From: an uncultured Eggerthella sp.
GTDB taxonomy: Bacteria; Actinomycetota; Coriobacteriia; Coriobacteriales; Eggerthellaceae
Assembly: GCA_900548955.1 (NCBI GenBank)
Contig: URMQ01000102.1
Location: 1 to 6,115, forward strand
DNA length: 6,115 nt
Direction: 5' to 3'
The position numbers were made by a program, and so were the translations under genes. A model generated the notes under the pieces. It saw only the letters and a list, made by a program, of their open reading frames with translations, made no database searches and had not been told where the DNA came from. Positions 1 through 6,115 of this stretch are shown in pieces (position 1 is the first letter of the stretch; each line of letters begins with the position of its first letter).

Positions 1-6
1 CGGCAT
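1..6 (-). CDS. Start of a further minus-strand gene, only two codons visible
   Basis: An ATG at 6-4 followed by CCG (Met-Pro) runs out of the left edge. It is preceded by AAAAGGAG (19-12), an excellent Shine-Dalgarno site 5 nt from the ATG, downstream of a terminator and a possible promoter. This supports a separately transcribed gene after the pyrimidine operon. Its product cannot be told from two codons. Confidence 0.55.
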
Positions 7-23
7 GGTTGCTCCTTTTCTTT

Positions 24-48
24 TACAATGCACCCTTTTTGCATTGCA
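24..48 (-). other. Leader hairpin upstream of the next gene
   Basis: On the minus strand, TGCAATGCA (48-40) and TGCATTGTA (32-24) form a 9-bp stem (8 Watson-Crick pairs and one G-U) around a 7-nt loop, starting 5 nt before the ribosome binding site of the next gene. No U-run follows. As RNA it could affect message stability or ribosome access; as DNA it would be a dyad operator. Function is unknown. Confidence 0.45.
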
Positions 49-66
49 ACGGGCTAATTAGTCTTT

Positions 67-97
67 AATATAGTATACACAATTTATATTTACACAA
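67..97 (-). promoter_or_regulatory. Possible promoter of the next minus-strand gene
   Basis: The region between the operon terminator and the next gene's start is AT-rich. On the minus strand it carries TTGTGT (97-92) as a possible -35, with candidate -10 boxes TATACT (77-72), TACTAT (75-70) and TATATT (72-67), giving spacers of 14, 16 and 19 nt. None pairs a good -10 with the ideal 17-nt spacer, so the exact boxes are uncertain. A promoter somewhere here is expected because a terminator lies upstream and a translation start downstream. Confidence 0.4.
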
Positions 98-98
98 T
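76..98. repeat. Short direct repeat TACACAAT, two copies, 15 bp apart
   Basis: TACACAAT occurs at 76-83 and 91-98 on the plus strand, with an AT-only stretch between. The copies overlap the candidate promoter of the next gene, where paired operator half-sites are often found. In so AT-rich a region, chance repetition is possible, and no known regulator is assigned. Confidence 0.4.
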
Positions 99-226
99 CC
101 CTTAAAACTGTCCGCAGAAAAAGTTTTTAAACGATTATGCAACTGAACAGGATATTTAGACTAAAAAGTAAGAAGAACTATACCATTTTGCGAAAGATGT
201 TCCAATATTTTCCATAGGTTATGGAT
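99..226. other. AT-rich intergenic spacer without a recognised gene
   Basis: Between the operon terminator and the candidate promoter I find no ORF with a ribosome binding site on either strand and no RNA gene signature. The only structure is a 6-bp inverted repeat, TCCATA and TATGGA (211-225), directly after the terminator on the minus strand; no strong U-run follows it. Confidence 0.5.
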
Positions 227-261
227 AAAAAATAACCCCACAAAGAACATGGGGTTATTTT
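227..261 (-). terminator. Intrinsic terminator of the pyrimidine operon
   Basis: Arms 261-250 and 240-229 pair perfectly over 12 bp around a 9-nt loop (249-241). The GC core is CCCC/GGGG, flanked by A/T pairs. Read on the minus strand, the second arm runs into TTTTTT (232-227), a classic rho-independent signal 57 nt after the stop at 318. On the plus strand only four T follow the stem, and no plus-strand gene enters here, so the signal serves the operon. Confidence 0.9.
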
Positions 262-317
262 AGTGCTTATTTCATAGGTAATGAACTATATAACACAGGT
301 TTATCTTCAGTTAAAAG

Positions 318-767
318 TTAAAGCAAGGAAAGACAAGGTGTTTTCCCCGTTACTTTTTTAGGCCCCACTAATGAAAGGACTGCGACTACTTTTGCATGCT
401 TAGTTTCAACAAAGTCAATTAACTGCTGTGCCATTTCTTCATCATAAGTATCAAGAACAATAAGTACTTTCTCATTCTTTTTTATTACCAGTGAAGCATT
501 AAGTTCTTGTTCATTTTCTTCACAAAAACCGAAACGCATCCATGCAGAAAGAGCAACATTGTAGGCAAAATAAGAATCAGCACCTGGAAGTGATAAAACA
601 AGTTCGGGTTTTGATTCTCTATCAACTTTTTGAAGAAGTTCTACTGCAAGTTTATTTGAAACAATAGGATCAGCCATCAAAGCACGGGAATTAATGACCA
701 AACCTGAATCTGAAGATTCAAGAGCACCCATTTTTTCAAGCAGTACTTGTATTTCTTGTTGTTCCAT
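318..767 (-). CDS. Divergent, probably non-canonical orotate phosphoribosyltransferase-like protein at the pyrE position
   Basis: This 149-residue protein sits where pyrE is expected. By eye it is collinear with short bacterial PyrE: LLEKMGAL (9-16) matches the N-terminal helix, PELVLSLPGADSYFAYNVAL (54-73) the strand and helix usually written VVVGPxxGGI plus AYEVA, KKNEKVLIVLDTY (96-108) the strand into the PRPP loop, KVVAVLSLVG (126-135) the next strand, and PCLSLL (144-149) the C-terminus. Key features are missing. The PRPP loop (two acidic residues, then TTGG) reads LDTYDEEMA; the catalytic loop with K/R and RRGF is deleted between about residues 82 and 92; the N-terminal TSG-H-S region is unrecognisable. 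PyrE is usually 180-215 residues. The ORF is intact, with GGAG 9 nt upstream of the ATG, and a terminator follows. Hand-counted GC over 421-660 is 34%, against 45-57% in single 60-base lines I sampled in carB and pyrF, fitting relaxed selection. It may be a retained pseudoenzyme, a regulator, a PyrF partner or a decaying pyrE. There are no membrane segments or signal peptide. Confidence 0.75.
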   Translation of the reverse strand: MEQQEIQVLLEKMGALESSDSGLVINSRALMADPIVSNKLAVELLQKVDRESKPELVLSLPGADSYFAYNVALSAWMRFGFCEENEQELNASLVIKKNEKVLIVLDTYDEEMAQQLIDFVETKHAKVVAVLSLVGPKKVTGKTPCLSLL

Positions 768-770
768 ACT

Positions 771-1487
771 CTATAGCTCCTTCACTATGGCCTCAAAGGC
801 AGCAGCAGGATCTTCTTGTCCTGTAATCGGTCGACCAATAACAATATGTGATGCACCATTATCGAACGCTTCTTTCGGCGTTGAAACACGACTCTGGTCT
901 CCAAGGTCAGAACCAGCTGGACGAACACCAGGAGTGACAATATAAGCCTCAGGGCCAAGAATATCACGAAGCATTGGCGCTTCTTGCGGCGAGGCAACAA
1001 CACCGGAAAGGCCTGCTTGCTTAGCTTGGCTTGCAAGAGTTTTAACTTGATCAGGAATAGATCGTGTAACTCCAGTAAGCAATAAATCCTCAGAGCTCAT
1101 ACTGGTAAGAACGGTAATACCCAGTGAAATTGGCTCGACATCAACCCAACGAGCTTCAGCAAGCCCTTCTTTTGCAGCCTGCATCATCTTAATTCCGCCA
1201 ACTGCATGCATAGTAATCATATCGGCACCAGCTTCAGCAGCAGCCTTTGCAGCGCCTTTAACCTGATGAGGAATGTCATGAAACTTCAAATCTAGAAAAA
1301 CCTTGAAACCACGTTTTTGTAACGCAGTAATAAAGAAAGGTCCTTCTTGATAAAATAGGGTCATTCCAATTTTTACCCAGCTCGCTTTTCCTGCTAAAGA
1401 ATCTGCTAACTCCAAGGCGCGAGAACGATCGCAATCAAGCGCAACGATAACACGGTCTTTTCGGGGGACTGAATTAAAATCTAGCAT
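771..1487 (-). CDS. pyrF: Orotidine 5'-phosphate decarboxylase, type I
   Basis: PyrF decarboxylates OMP to UMP, the last step of the pathway, in the cytoplasm and without a cofactor. The 238-residue length suits the short bacterial type I family. Visible motifs are VALD with D18, VKIG with K39, the catalytic array DLKFHDIP with D66, K68 and D71, VTPGVRP (184-190) and the phosphate-binding IGRPIT (217-222). The motif around D66 is the type I form, not the DVKRGD form of the longer type II enzymes found in mycobacteria and relatives. The ATG at 1487 lies inside the end of pyrD (7-nt overlap), with GGAG about 7 nt upstream. The stop is TAG, and the next gene begins 3 nt later in the same frame, so the two ORFs are separated only by TAG and one AGT codon. 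Nothing suggests loss of function. Confidence 0.97.
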   Translation of the reverse strand: MLDFNSVPRKDRVIVALDCDRSRALELADSLAGKASWVKIGMTLFYQEGPFFITALQKRGFKVFLDLKFHDIPHQVKGAAKAAAEAGADMITMHAVGGIKMMQAAKEGLAEARWVDVEPISLGITVLTSMSSEDLLLTGVTRSIPDQVKTLASQAKQAGLSGVVASPQEAPMLRDILGPEAYIVTPGVRPAGSDLGDQSRVSTPKEAFDNGASHIVIGRPITGQEDPAAAFEAIVKEL

Positions 1488-2395
1488 TCTAGGGCTCCAA
1501 TCAATTGATTGACGTCGTCAATGTGGTGTTGTTCGCAATAGCGCTGAATACCCTCGATGACATCAATCGTTGCACGAGGGTTTGCAAAATTCGCCGTACC
1601 AACAGCTACTGCCGTTGCGCCCGCAAGCATAAATTCAACTGCATCAGTGCCACTTGATATACCTCCCATACCCAGTAGAGGAACCGATACCGCCTGATGA
1701 ACTTGCCATACCATGCGAAGTGCAACAGGTTTAACAGCAGGACCTGATAATCCACCTACCACACGAGCAAGAATAGGTTTACGTTTATTTACATCTATCG
1801 CCATGCCTAATAACGTGTTAATTAGTGATATCGCATCAGCTCCCGCAGCTTCTACGGCACGAGCAACTTCAGTTATATCAGTAACGTTTGGCGTAAGTTT
1901 TACAATCATAGGGCGATTGGTGCGCTTACGACATTCGCTCACTACAGAAGCAGCCATAGCTGGGTCAGTTCCAAAAGTCATACCGCCACAATCAACGTTT
2001 GGGCAAGAAATATTTAATTCGTAAGCATCAACATTTTCACTTTGCTCTAATGCTTCCACTACCGCTACATATTCTTCTAAACTATGACCGGAGACATTAA
2101 CAATAGTAGTAGCATTGTGTTCATGCAGCCAAGGAAGATCTCGCTGAATAAGTACTTCAACACCAGGATTTTGTAATCCAATAGAATTGAGCATTCCACT
2201 AGGAGTTTCAGCGATTCGTGGTGCATCATTTCCTGCCCAGCCATGAAGAGAAACACCCTTTGTTGTTACAGCGCCAAGAGCAGCAACATCAATAAAATCG
2301 CTATATTCACGACCAGAAGCAAAGGTTCCCGACGCAGTGGTAACAGGGTTTTTCATAGAAAGTCCGCCCAAGTTTACACTCATTTGAACAGCCAT
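1481..2395 (-). CDS. pyrD: Dihydroorotate dehydrogenase, class 1B catalytic subunit
   Basis: This FMN enzyme oxidises (S)-dihydroorotate to orotate, the fourth step of UMP synthesis, handing electrons to PyrK and NAD+. The 304 residues fold as one TIM barrel. Visible family motifs are TTKGVS with K46, MLNSIGLQNPG (68-78) for substrate and FMN contacts, NISCPN with the class 1 catalytic base as cysteine (C131), IVKLTPN with K166, INT (192-194), GGLSGPA (214-220), and the phosphate-binding GMGGISSG (242-249). A cysteine base together with an adjacent pyrK marks class 1B; class 2 membrane enzymes use serine and carry an N-terminal extension, absent here. The start shares one base with the pyrK stop, and the TAG stop lies 7 nt inside pyrF (ATGCTAG), so all three are probably translationally coupled. 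The alternative start at Met5 has poor ribosome binding site spacing. Confidence 0.97.
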   Translation of the reverse strand: MAVQMSVNLGGLSMKNPVTTASGTFASGREYSDFIDVAALGAVTTKGVSLHGWAGNDAPRIAETPSGMLNSIGLQNPGVEVLIQRDLPWLHEHNATTIVNVSGHSLEEYVAVVEALEQSENVDAYELNISCPNVDCGGMTFGTDPAMAASVVSECRKRTNRPMIVKLTPNVTDITEVARAVEAAGADAISLINTLLGMAIDVNKRKPILARVVGGLSGPAVKPVALRMVWQVHQAVSVPLLGMGGISSGTDAVEFMLAGATAVAVGTANFANPRATIDVIEGIQRYCEQHHIDDVNQLIGALEC

Positions 2396-3177
2396 TACCA
2401 GATCACCTCCGCTGCATCAAATACAGGACCATCTATACAGGAACGCTTGCGACCATTAGTTGTTTCTACGATACATGAAAGACAAGCACCTATACCACAT
2501 GCCATACGTTTCTCTAAAGAGATAAAGGTTGGAATAGATGCTTTAAGTGTCATATCTGAAACAATGTGCATCATAGGTTCAGGTCCACAACAAGCTACAA
2601 AATCATACTTGGTATTATCGATTTGTTGTGCAACAAGATCAGTACAAAAACCATGATGACCTTTAGACCCATCATCCGTTGCAATATATAAATCTTTTTC
2701 AAGTAGATTCTGGTAGCGCTGTTCAACCACTAAAGCATCTTTTGTTTGAGCACCCAAAATGAAATCTACTTCAACGCCTGCCTGAACTAGCGCTTCAGCA
2801 AACAGATATAAGGGAGCTCCTCCTACACCACCAGCTACAAGAAGAGCACGCTGAGATCCATTAGGAATGGTCCAACCGTGACCAATTGGACCCATTACAT
2901 CCATGATAGCACCAGGTGTCAGGGTAGTCATATGAGCACTACCAAACCCGACAACTTGATACAGAATGACAAGTACTCTCCTGTCTTCATCGGTGAAATA
3001 CACAGAAAAAGGTCTGCGCAGAATATGGCCTTCCATACCTGGAATTTGAACATGGATAAATTGACCAGGTTGAAGTTGGGCACCTATATCTTCGACTTCA
3101 ATTTTCATAAGCCAAAGAGTTTCGGTGAGTGCTTCGTTAGAGCGAATAAGGCCACGACGCTCAAGAATTGTACTCAT
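2395..3177 (-). CDS. pyrK: Dihydroorotate dehydrogenase B, FAD/[2Fe-2S] electron transfer subunit
   Basis: PyrK passes electrons from the FMN of class 1B PyrD, through FAD and a [2Fe-2S] cluster, to NAD+; the complex is a cytoplasmic PyrD2-PyrK2 heterotetramer in characterised members. The 260-residue length is normal. The N-terminal ferredoxin-reductase-like barrel carries the flavin motif LRRPFS (53-58). The nucleotide-binding domain has the glycine-rich AGGVGGAP (115-122) and CCGPEPMM (196-203). The C-terminal cluster ligands are C227, C232, C235 and C247, in the C-x4-C-x2-C-x11-C pattern expected of PyrK. The start is the ATG at 3177, fixed by an in-frame stop just upstream and a good ribosome binding site. 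The TAA stop shares its last base with the pyrD ATG, which suggests translational coupling and fits the 1:1 complex. Related reductases (sulfide dehydrogenase beta, NfnA-like) share the fold, but the position beside class 1B pyrD settles the call. Confidence 0.97.
   Translation of the reverse strand: MSTILERRGLIRSNEALTETLWLMKIEVEDIGAQLQPGQFIHVQIPGMEGHILRRPFSVYFTDEDRRVLVILYQVVGFGSAHMTTLTPGAIMDVMGPIGHGWTIPNGSQRALLVAGGVGGAPLYLFAEALVQAGVEVDFILGAQTKDALVVEQRYQNLLEKDLYIATDDGSKGHHGFCTDLVAQQIDNTKYDFVACCGPEPMMHIVSDMTLKASIPTFISLEKRMACGIGACLSCIVETTNGRKRSCIDGPVFDAAEVIW
2403..2411 (-). promoter_or_regulatory. Strong ribosome binding site of pyrD inside the end of pyrK
   Basis: CGGAGGTGA on the minus strand is a near-perfect anti-Shine-Dalgarno match lying in the last codons of pyrK. 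The GGAGG core is 10 nt from the ATG at 2395 but 22 nt from the next in-frame ATG (2383), so the first Met is preferred. So strong a site suggests PyrD is made by its own initiation as well as by coupling. Confidence 0.8.
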
Positions 3178-3182
3178 CGATC

Positions 3183-3190
3183 ATCACCTT
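3183..3190 (-). promoter_or_regulatory. Ribosome binding site of pyrK
   Basis: AAGGTGAT on the minus strand matches the 3' end of 16S rRNA and lies about 6 nt before the ATG at 3177. An in-frame TGA two codons upstream of this ATG (3183-3181) rules out any earlier start, so the PyrK N-terminus is well fixed. Confidence 0.8.
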
Positions 3191-3194
3191 TCTT

Positions 3195-3228
3195 CCCATT
3201 GATCTAAATCTTGTAGTGCAACAATGGG
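3195..3228 (-). other. Inverted repeat (possible RNA hairpin) in the carB-pyrK gap
   Basis: On the minus strand, CCCATTG (3228-3222) and CAATGGG (3201-3195) form a perfect 7-bp stem around a 20-nt loop, lying between the carB stop and the pyrK ribosome binding site (3190-3183). No U-run follows, so it is not an intrinsic terminator. It could mark an RNA processing site or tune pyrK translation; that is inference, and a 7-bp repeat can occur by chance. Confidence 0.4.
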
Positions 3229-3232
3229 GAGA

Positions 3233-6115
3233 TTATCGCAAATTATCAATAGCAGATACAAAAGCTTGAGCACCTGCAAGAGTTGTTACATAACAAAGAT
3301 TTTGTCTTACCGCCATCGTACGAAGTACGTAACCATCGGTACGCGTTTCCTGACCAAAAGGCGTATTAATCATAAGATCAATCTTGCCATCTCGAATTAA
3401 CGTCAAGATATTCGGTTCAGGATCACTTACTCTTCCAATTTCTTCACAAGGAATATTTGCAGATTCCAGCGCGCGAGCGGTACCAGAAGTGCAGATAAGA
3501 TTAAAGCCAATTCGAGCAAGGTCTCGTGCAAGAGGCAAGACTGCGCGCTTGTCACGATCGCACACCGAAACAAAACAAGTACCACAGCGAGGAAGTTCCA
3601 TGGATACTGCAGCTTGCGTTTTTGCATACGCCGCAGGGAAGTTACTTGCGATACCCATTACTTCACCCGTAGATTTCATTTCAGGACCTAAGACCACATC
3701 AGCACCAGGGAATCGCCCAAACGGCATAACTGCTTCTTTTACGCAAAAATGCGATTGACGACGCTCATCACTAGGAAGATTAAATGATTTAAGTTTTTCA
3801 CCCGCCATAATGCGAGCAGCAAGCTTAGCTAAAGGTACGCCAGTTGCTTTAGAAACAAAGGGGACCGTACGGGAAGCGCGAGGATTAGCTTCAATAACGT
3901 AGACAGTGCTGTCTTTAATAGCGAATTGGACATTGATTAAACCAACTACCCCTAAACGAAGAGCCAATTGTCGCGTGGTTGATCGAAGCTGAGAAACTTG
4001 AGATTCTGAAAGCGTAAAGGGAGGAATACAGCATGCAGAATCGCCCGAATGAACACCTGCTTCTTCGATATGTTCAAGAACACCGCCAATGTATACTTGC
4101 TCGCCATCACAAAGAGCATCAACGTCACATTCGATAGCGCCCTCTAAGAAGCGATCCAAATACACTGGGTGATCAGGCGTGATACGTGCAGCTTCAGCCA
4201 TATATTTTTCTAGGTACTTAGCATCATAGGCAATTACCATACCTCTACCGCCAAGAACATAGGAAGGACGAACAAGAAGCGGAAAGCCAATCTTATCTGC
4301 AACACGACAAGCATCTTCAAATGAAGAAGCCATACCTGCAGCTGGATAGGTAATATGAAGCTCATCAAGGATTTCTGCAAACCTATCGCGATCTTCAGCT
4401 AAGTCAATTGCTTCAGGCTTAGTACCCATAACAACCATGCCTGAATTTTCTAAATCACGAGCCAGCTTAAGCGGTGTTTGACCGCCCAAGGTAACCACTA
4501 CCCCATCTGGTTGTTCAACATCAACGATATCCATTACGTCTTCATACGTTAGTGGTTCGAAATATAAACGATCGGACGTGTCATAGTCAGTAGAAACGGT
4601 TTCAGGATTACAGTTAACCATAATGGTTTCGTATCCCGCATCATGAAGAGCGTAGCTAGCATGGACGCAACAATAATCAAATTCAATACCCTGGCCAATT
4701 CGATTAGGACCAGCACCCAGAATCATTGCACGCTTTTTAGATACAGGACGAATTTCACTTTCGCCTAATTCGTACGTTTTATAGTGATATTCCGTACGAC
4801 TTTCAAATTCGGCTGCACACGTATCGACGGTCTTAAATACAGGAACTACTCCAAGTTCTTTACGACGTGCACGAACGGTATGTTCATCACTATTGGTCAA
4901 ATAAGCAATTTGAACATCTGACAATCCGAAACGCTTTGCCTGAAGCAAATCCTCAGCTCTTAATTCGTCGAGTGAATAGGAAGCGAGAGTTTGTTCAACT
5001 TGAATAATGTCATAAATGCGAGATAAGAACCAACGATCGATTTTAGAAGCAATAAACACATCATCTATTGACCAGCCACGACGAAATGCTTCTGCAATAT
5101 AAAAGATGCGATCTTCAGTGGGCTTTCCTACCAGCTCATCGAAGTTCTCTTCATCGAACGAGTCTTTTCCATCGGCGCCTAAACCTGCTCGGCCGTTTTC
5201 CAGAGAGCGCATAGCTTTACCGAAAGCTTCCTCAAAATTACGACCTATAGCCATAATTTCTCCAACCGCTTTCATACGCGTAGAAAGGGTCGTATCAGTA
5301 CCCTTAAATTTTTCAAAAGCAAAACGCGGAACCTTTACCACACAATAGTCGATGGAAGGCTCAAAGCATGCAGGGGTTGCCTTGGTGATATCGTTAGTAA
5401 TTTCATCTAAGGTGTAACCCACTGCTAATTTAGCTGCCGCTTTAGCAATAGGAAAACCAGTAGCCTTAGAAGCAAGCGCAGAAGATCGAGAAACACGTGG
5501 ATTCATTTCAATGACAATCAATCTGCCATTTTCAGGGTTAACGGCAAATTGAACGTTAGATCCACCCGTCTCAACACCAATCTTTTCAAGAATAGCAAGG
5601 GATGCAACACGCATACGTTGATATTCAACATCGGATAGCGTTTGTGCAGGAGCTACCGTAATAGAGTCTCCGGTATGAACGCCCATAGGATCAAAGTTTT
5701 CGATGGAACAAATAATGATGCCGTTACCCGCTTTATCACGCATAACTTCCATCTCATATTCTTTCCAACCTTCAATGCTCTCTTCAACCAAGACTTCGGT
5801 TACTGGAGATAAATCAAGACCCTGAGAAACGATGAGCTTAAGTTCGTCTTGATCATGAGCGATACCACCACCAGCTCCGCCAAGAGTAAAGGAGGGGCGA
5901 ATTACCAAAGGATATCCAAGCTTATCTGCTAACAAAAGTGCATCTTCTACCGAATATGCATAACCGCTGCGTGCAACCTCTAAGCCAATTTCTGCCATTG
6001 CCTCATTGAATTGCTTACGATCTTCACCTCGCTCGATAGCTTCAAGATCACAACCAATCATTTCAACGTTGTACTTGTCTAATACTCCAGCTTTTGCCAA
6101 CTCAACAGCAGCATT
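3233..6115 (-). CDS. carB: Carbamoyl-phosphate synthase large subunit, 5' end outside window
   Basis: CarB uses two ATP, bicarbonate and ammonia (delivered from glutamine by CarA) to make carbamoyl phosphate in the cytoplasm for pyrimidines and arginine. The frame is open to the right edge, so 960 residues are visible and roughly the first 100 of about 1060-1075 are missing; the TTG at 6100 is an internal leucine codon, not a start. In visible numbering, the first ATP-grasp half carries VIRPSFTLGGAGGG (about 71-84) and VIEMNPR (about 201-207). A helical oligomerisation region follows (about 310-450). The second half begins with GAGPNRIGQGIEFDY (about 467-481) and has LVRPSYVLGGRGM (about 614-626) and VIEANPR (about 740-746). 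The last 120 residues form the MGS-like effector domain, with TSGT and INTPFG. No frameshift or missing key motif is seen. The gene ends in TAA, 55 nt before pyrK. Effector identity (UMP, ornithine or other) cannot be read from the sequence. Confidence 0.98.
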   Translation of the reverse strand, partial: NAAVELAKAGVLDKYNVEMIGCDLEAIERGEDRKQFNEAMAEIGLEVARSGYAYSVEDALLLADKLGYPLVIRPSFTLGGAGGGIAHDQDELKLIVSQGLDLSPVTEVLVEESIEGWKEYEMEVMRDKAGNGIIICSIENFDPMGVHTGDSITVAPAQTLSDVEYQRMRVASLAILEKIGVETGGSNVQFAVNPENGRLIVIEMNPRVSRSSALASKATGFPIAKAAAKLAVGYTLDEITNDITKATPACFEPSIDYCVVKVPRFAFEKFKGTDTTLSTRMKAVGEIMAIGRNFEEAFGKAMRSLENGRAGLGADGKDSFDEENFDELVGKPTEDRIFYIAEAFRRGWSIDDVFIASKIDRWFLSRIYDIIQVEQTLASYSLDELRAEDLLQAKRFGLSDVQIAYLTNSDEHTVRARRKELGVVPVFKTVDTCAAEFESRTEYHYKTYELGESEIRPVSKKRAMILGAGPNRIGQGIEFDYCCVHASYALHDAGYETIMVNCNPETVSTDYDTSDRLYFEPLTYEDVMDIVDVEQPDGVVVTLGGQTPLKLARDLENSGMVVMGTKPEAIDLAEDRDRFAEILDELHITYPAAGMASSFEDACRVADKIGFPLLVRPSYVLGGRGMVIAYDAKYLEKYMAEAARITPDHPVYLDRFLEGAIECDVDALCDGEQVYIGGVLEHIEEAGVHSGDSACCIPPFTLSESQVSQLRSTTRQLALRLGVVGLINVQFAIKDSTVYVIEANPRASRTVPFVSKATGVPLAKLAARIMAGEKLKSFNLPSDERRQSHFCVKEAVMPFGRFPGADVVLGPEMKSTGEVMGIASNFPAAYAKTQAAVSMELPRCGTCFVSVCDRDKRAVLPLARDLARIGFNLICTSGTARALESANIPCEEIGRVSDPEPNILTLIRDGKIDLMINTPFGQETRTDGYVLRTMAVRQNLCYVTTLAGAQAFVSAIDNLR

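Noticed and set aside
76..98. NrdR-like box (ACACAATAT-type palindrome)
   Set aside because: Only the left half resembles the NrdR consensus. The second element is a direct repeat rather than the inverted half needed.
694..945. Open frame of 83 codons on the plus strand across the pyrF/PyrE-like junction
   Set aside because: Antisense shadow of pyrF and the PyrE-like gene; low-complexity Ser/Ala composition and no recognisable domain.
785..1036. Minus-strand open frame inside pyrF in another frame
   Set aside because: Lies wholly within pyrF, whose frame carries all catalytic motifs; the Arg/Leu-rich translation is an out-of-frame artefact.
2243..2656. Open frame of 137 codons on the plus strand across pyrD/pyrK
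   Set aside because: Antisense to two well-conserved enzymes across their junction; the translation has no family features.
5106..5348. Short plus-strand open frame opposite carB
   Set aside because: Shadow of the conserved CarB frame; Ser/Arg-rich translation without a domain. Similar plus-strand frames opposite pyrD, pyrK and the carB 3' end were dropped for the same reason.
6098..6100. TTG as a start codon for carB
   Set aside because: The frame continues upstream to the window edge with NAAVE before LAKAG, matching the conserved CarB N-terminal region, so this is an internal leucine.
1..6115. CRISPR array, tRNA or rRNA gene, insertion sequence
   Set aside because: No regularly spaced repeats, no tRNA-like folds and no transposase-like frames or terminal inverted repeats were seen; nearly all the sequence is operon coding sequence.

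Overview
The window holds the downstream part of a de novo pyrimidine (UMP) biosynthesis operon, transcribed entirely on the minus strand. In transcription order (right to left) it reads carB (start lies beyond the right edge), pyrK, pyrD (class 1B), pyrF (type I) and a short, divergent orotate phosphoribosyltransferase-like gene in the position where pyrE is expected. A strong intrinsic terminator follows. At the extreme left edge, two codons and a good ribosome binding site show that another minus-strand gene begins.

The organism is a bacterium with moderate base composition and strong Shine-Dalgarno sites. PyrK with a class 1B PyrD means an NAD-linked dihydroorotate dehydrogenase, typical of Bacillota and of anaerobic Actinomycetota such as Coriobacteriia. 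The C-terminal effector domain of CarB resembles the actinobacterial form (INTPFG followed by DGY and a conserved arginine). A Coriobacteriia-like host is my best guess, from remembered family patterns rather than a search.

Layout: 6115-3233 CarB; 3232-3178 a 55-nt gap with a 7-bp inverted repeat just before the pyrK ribosome binding site; 3177-2395 PyrK; 2395-1481 PyrD, sharing one base with pyrK; 1487-771 PyrF, overlapping pyrD by 7 nt; 767-318 the PyrE-like ORF, 3 nt after the pyrF stop and in the same reading frame; 261-227 terminator; about 110-1 leader and start of the next gene.

Together, CarB (with CarA, not visible) makes carbamoyl phosphate, PyrD with PyrK oxidises dihydroorotate to orotate, and PyrF decarboxylates OMP to UMP. 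The step between, orotate plus PRPP to OMP, would fall to the last gene, but that protein lacks the recognisable PRPP-binding and catalytic-loop motifs. I see no clearly new multi-gene system. The degenerate PyrE-like protein, in frame behind pyrF, is the one real lead.
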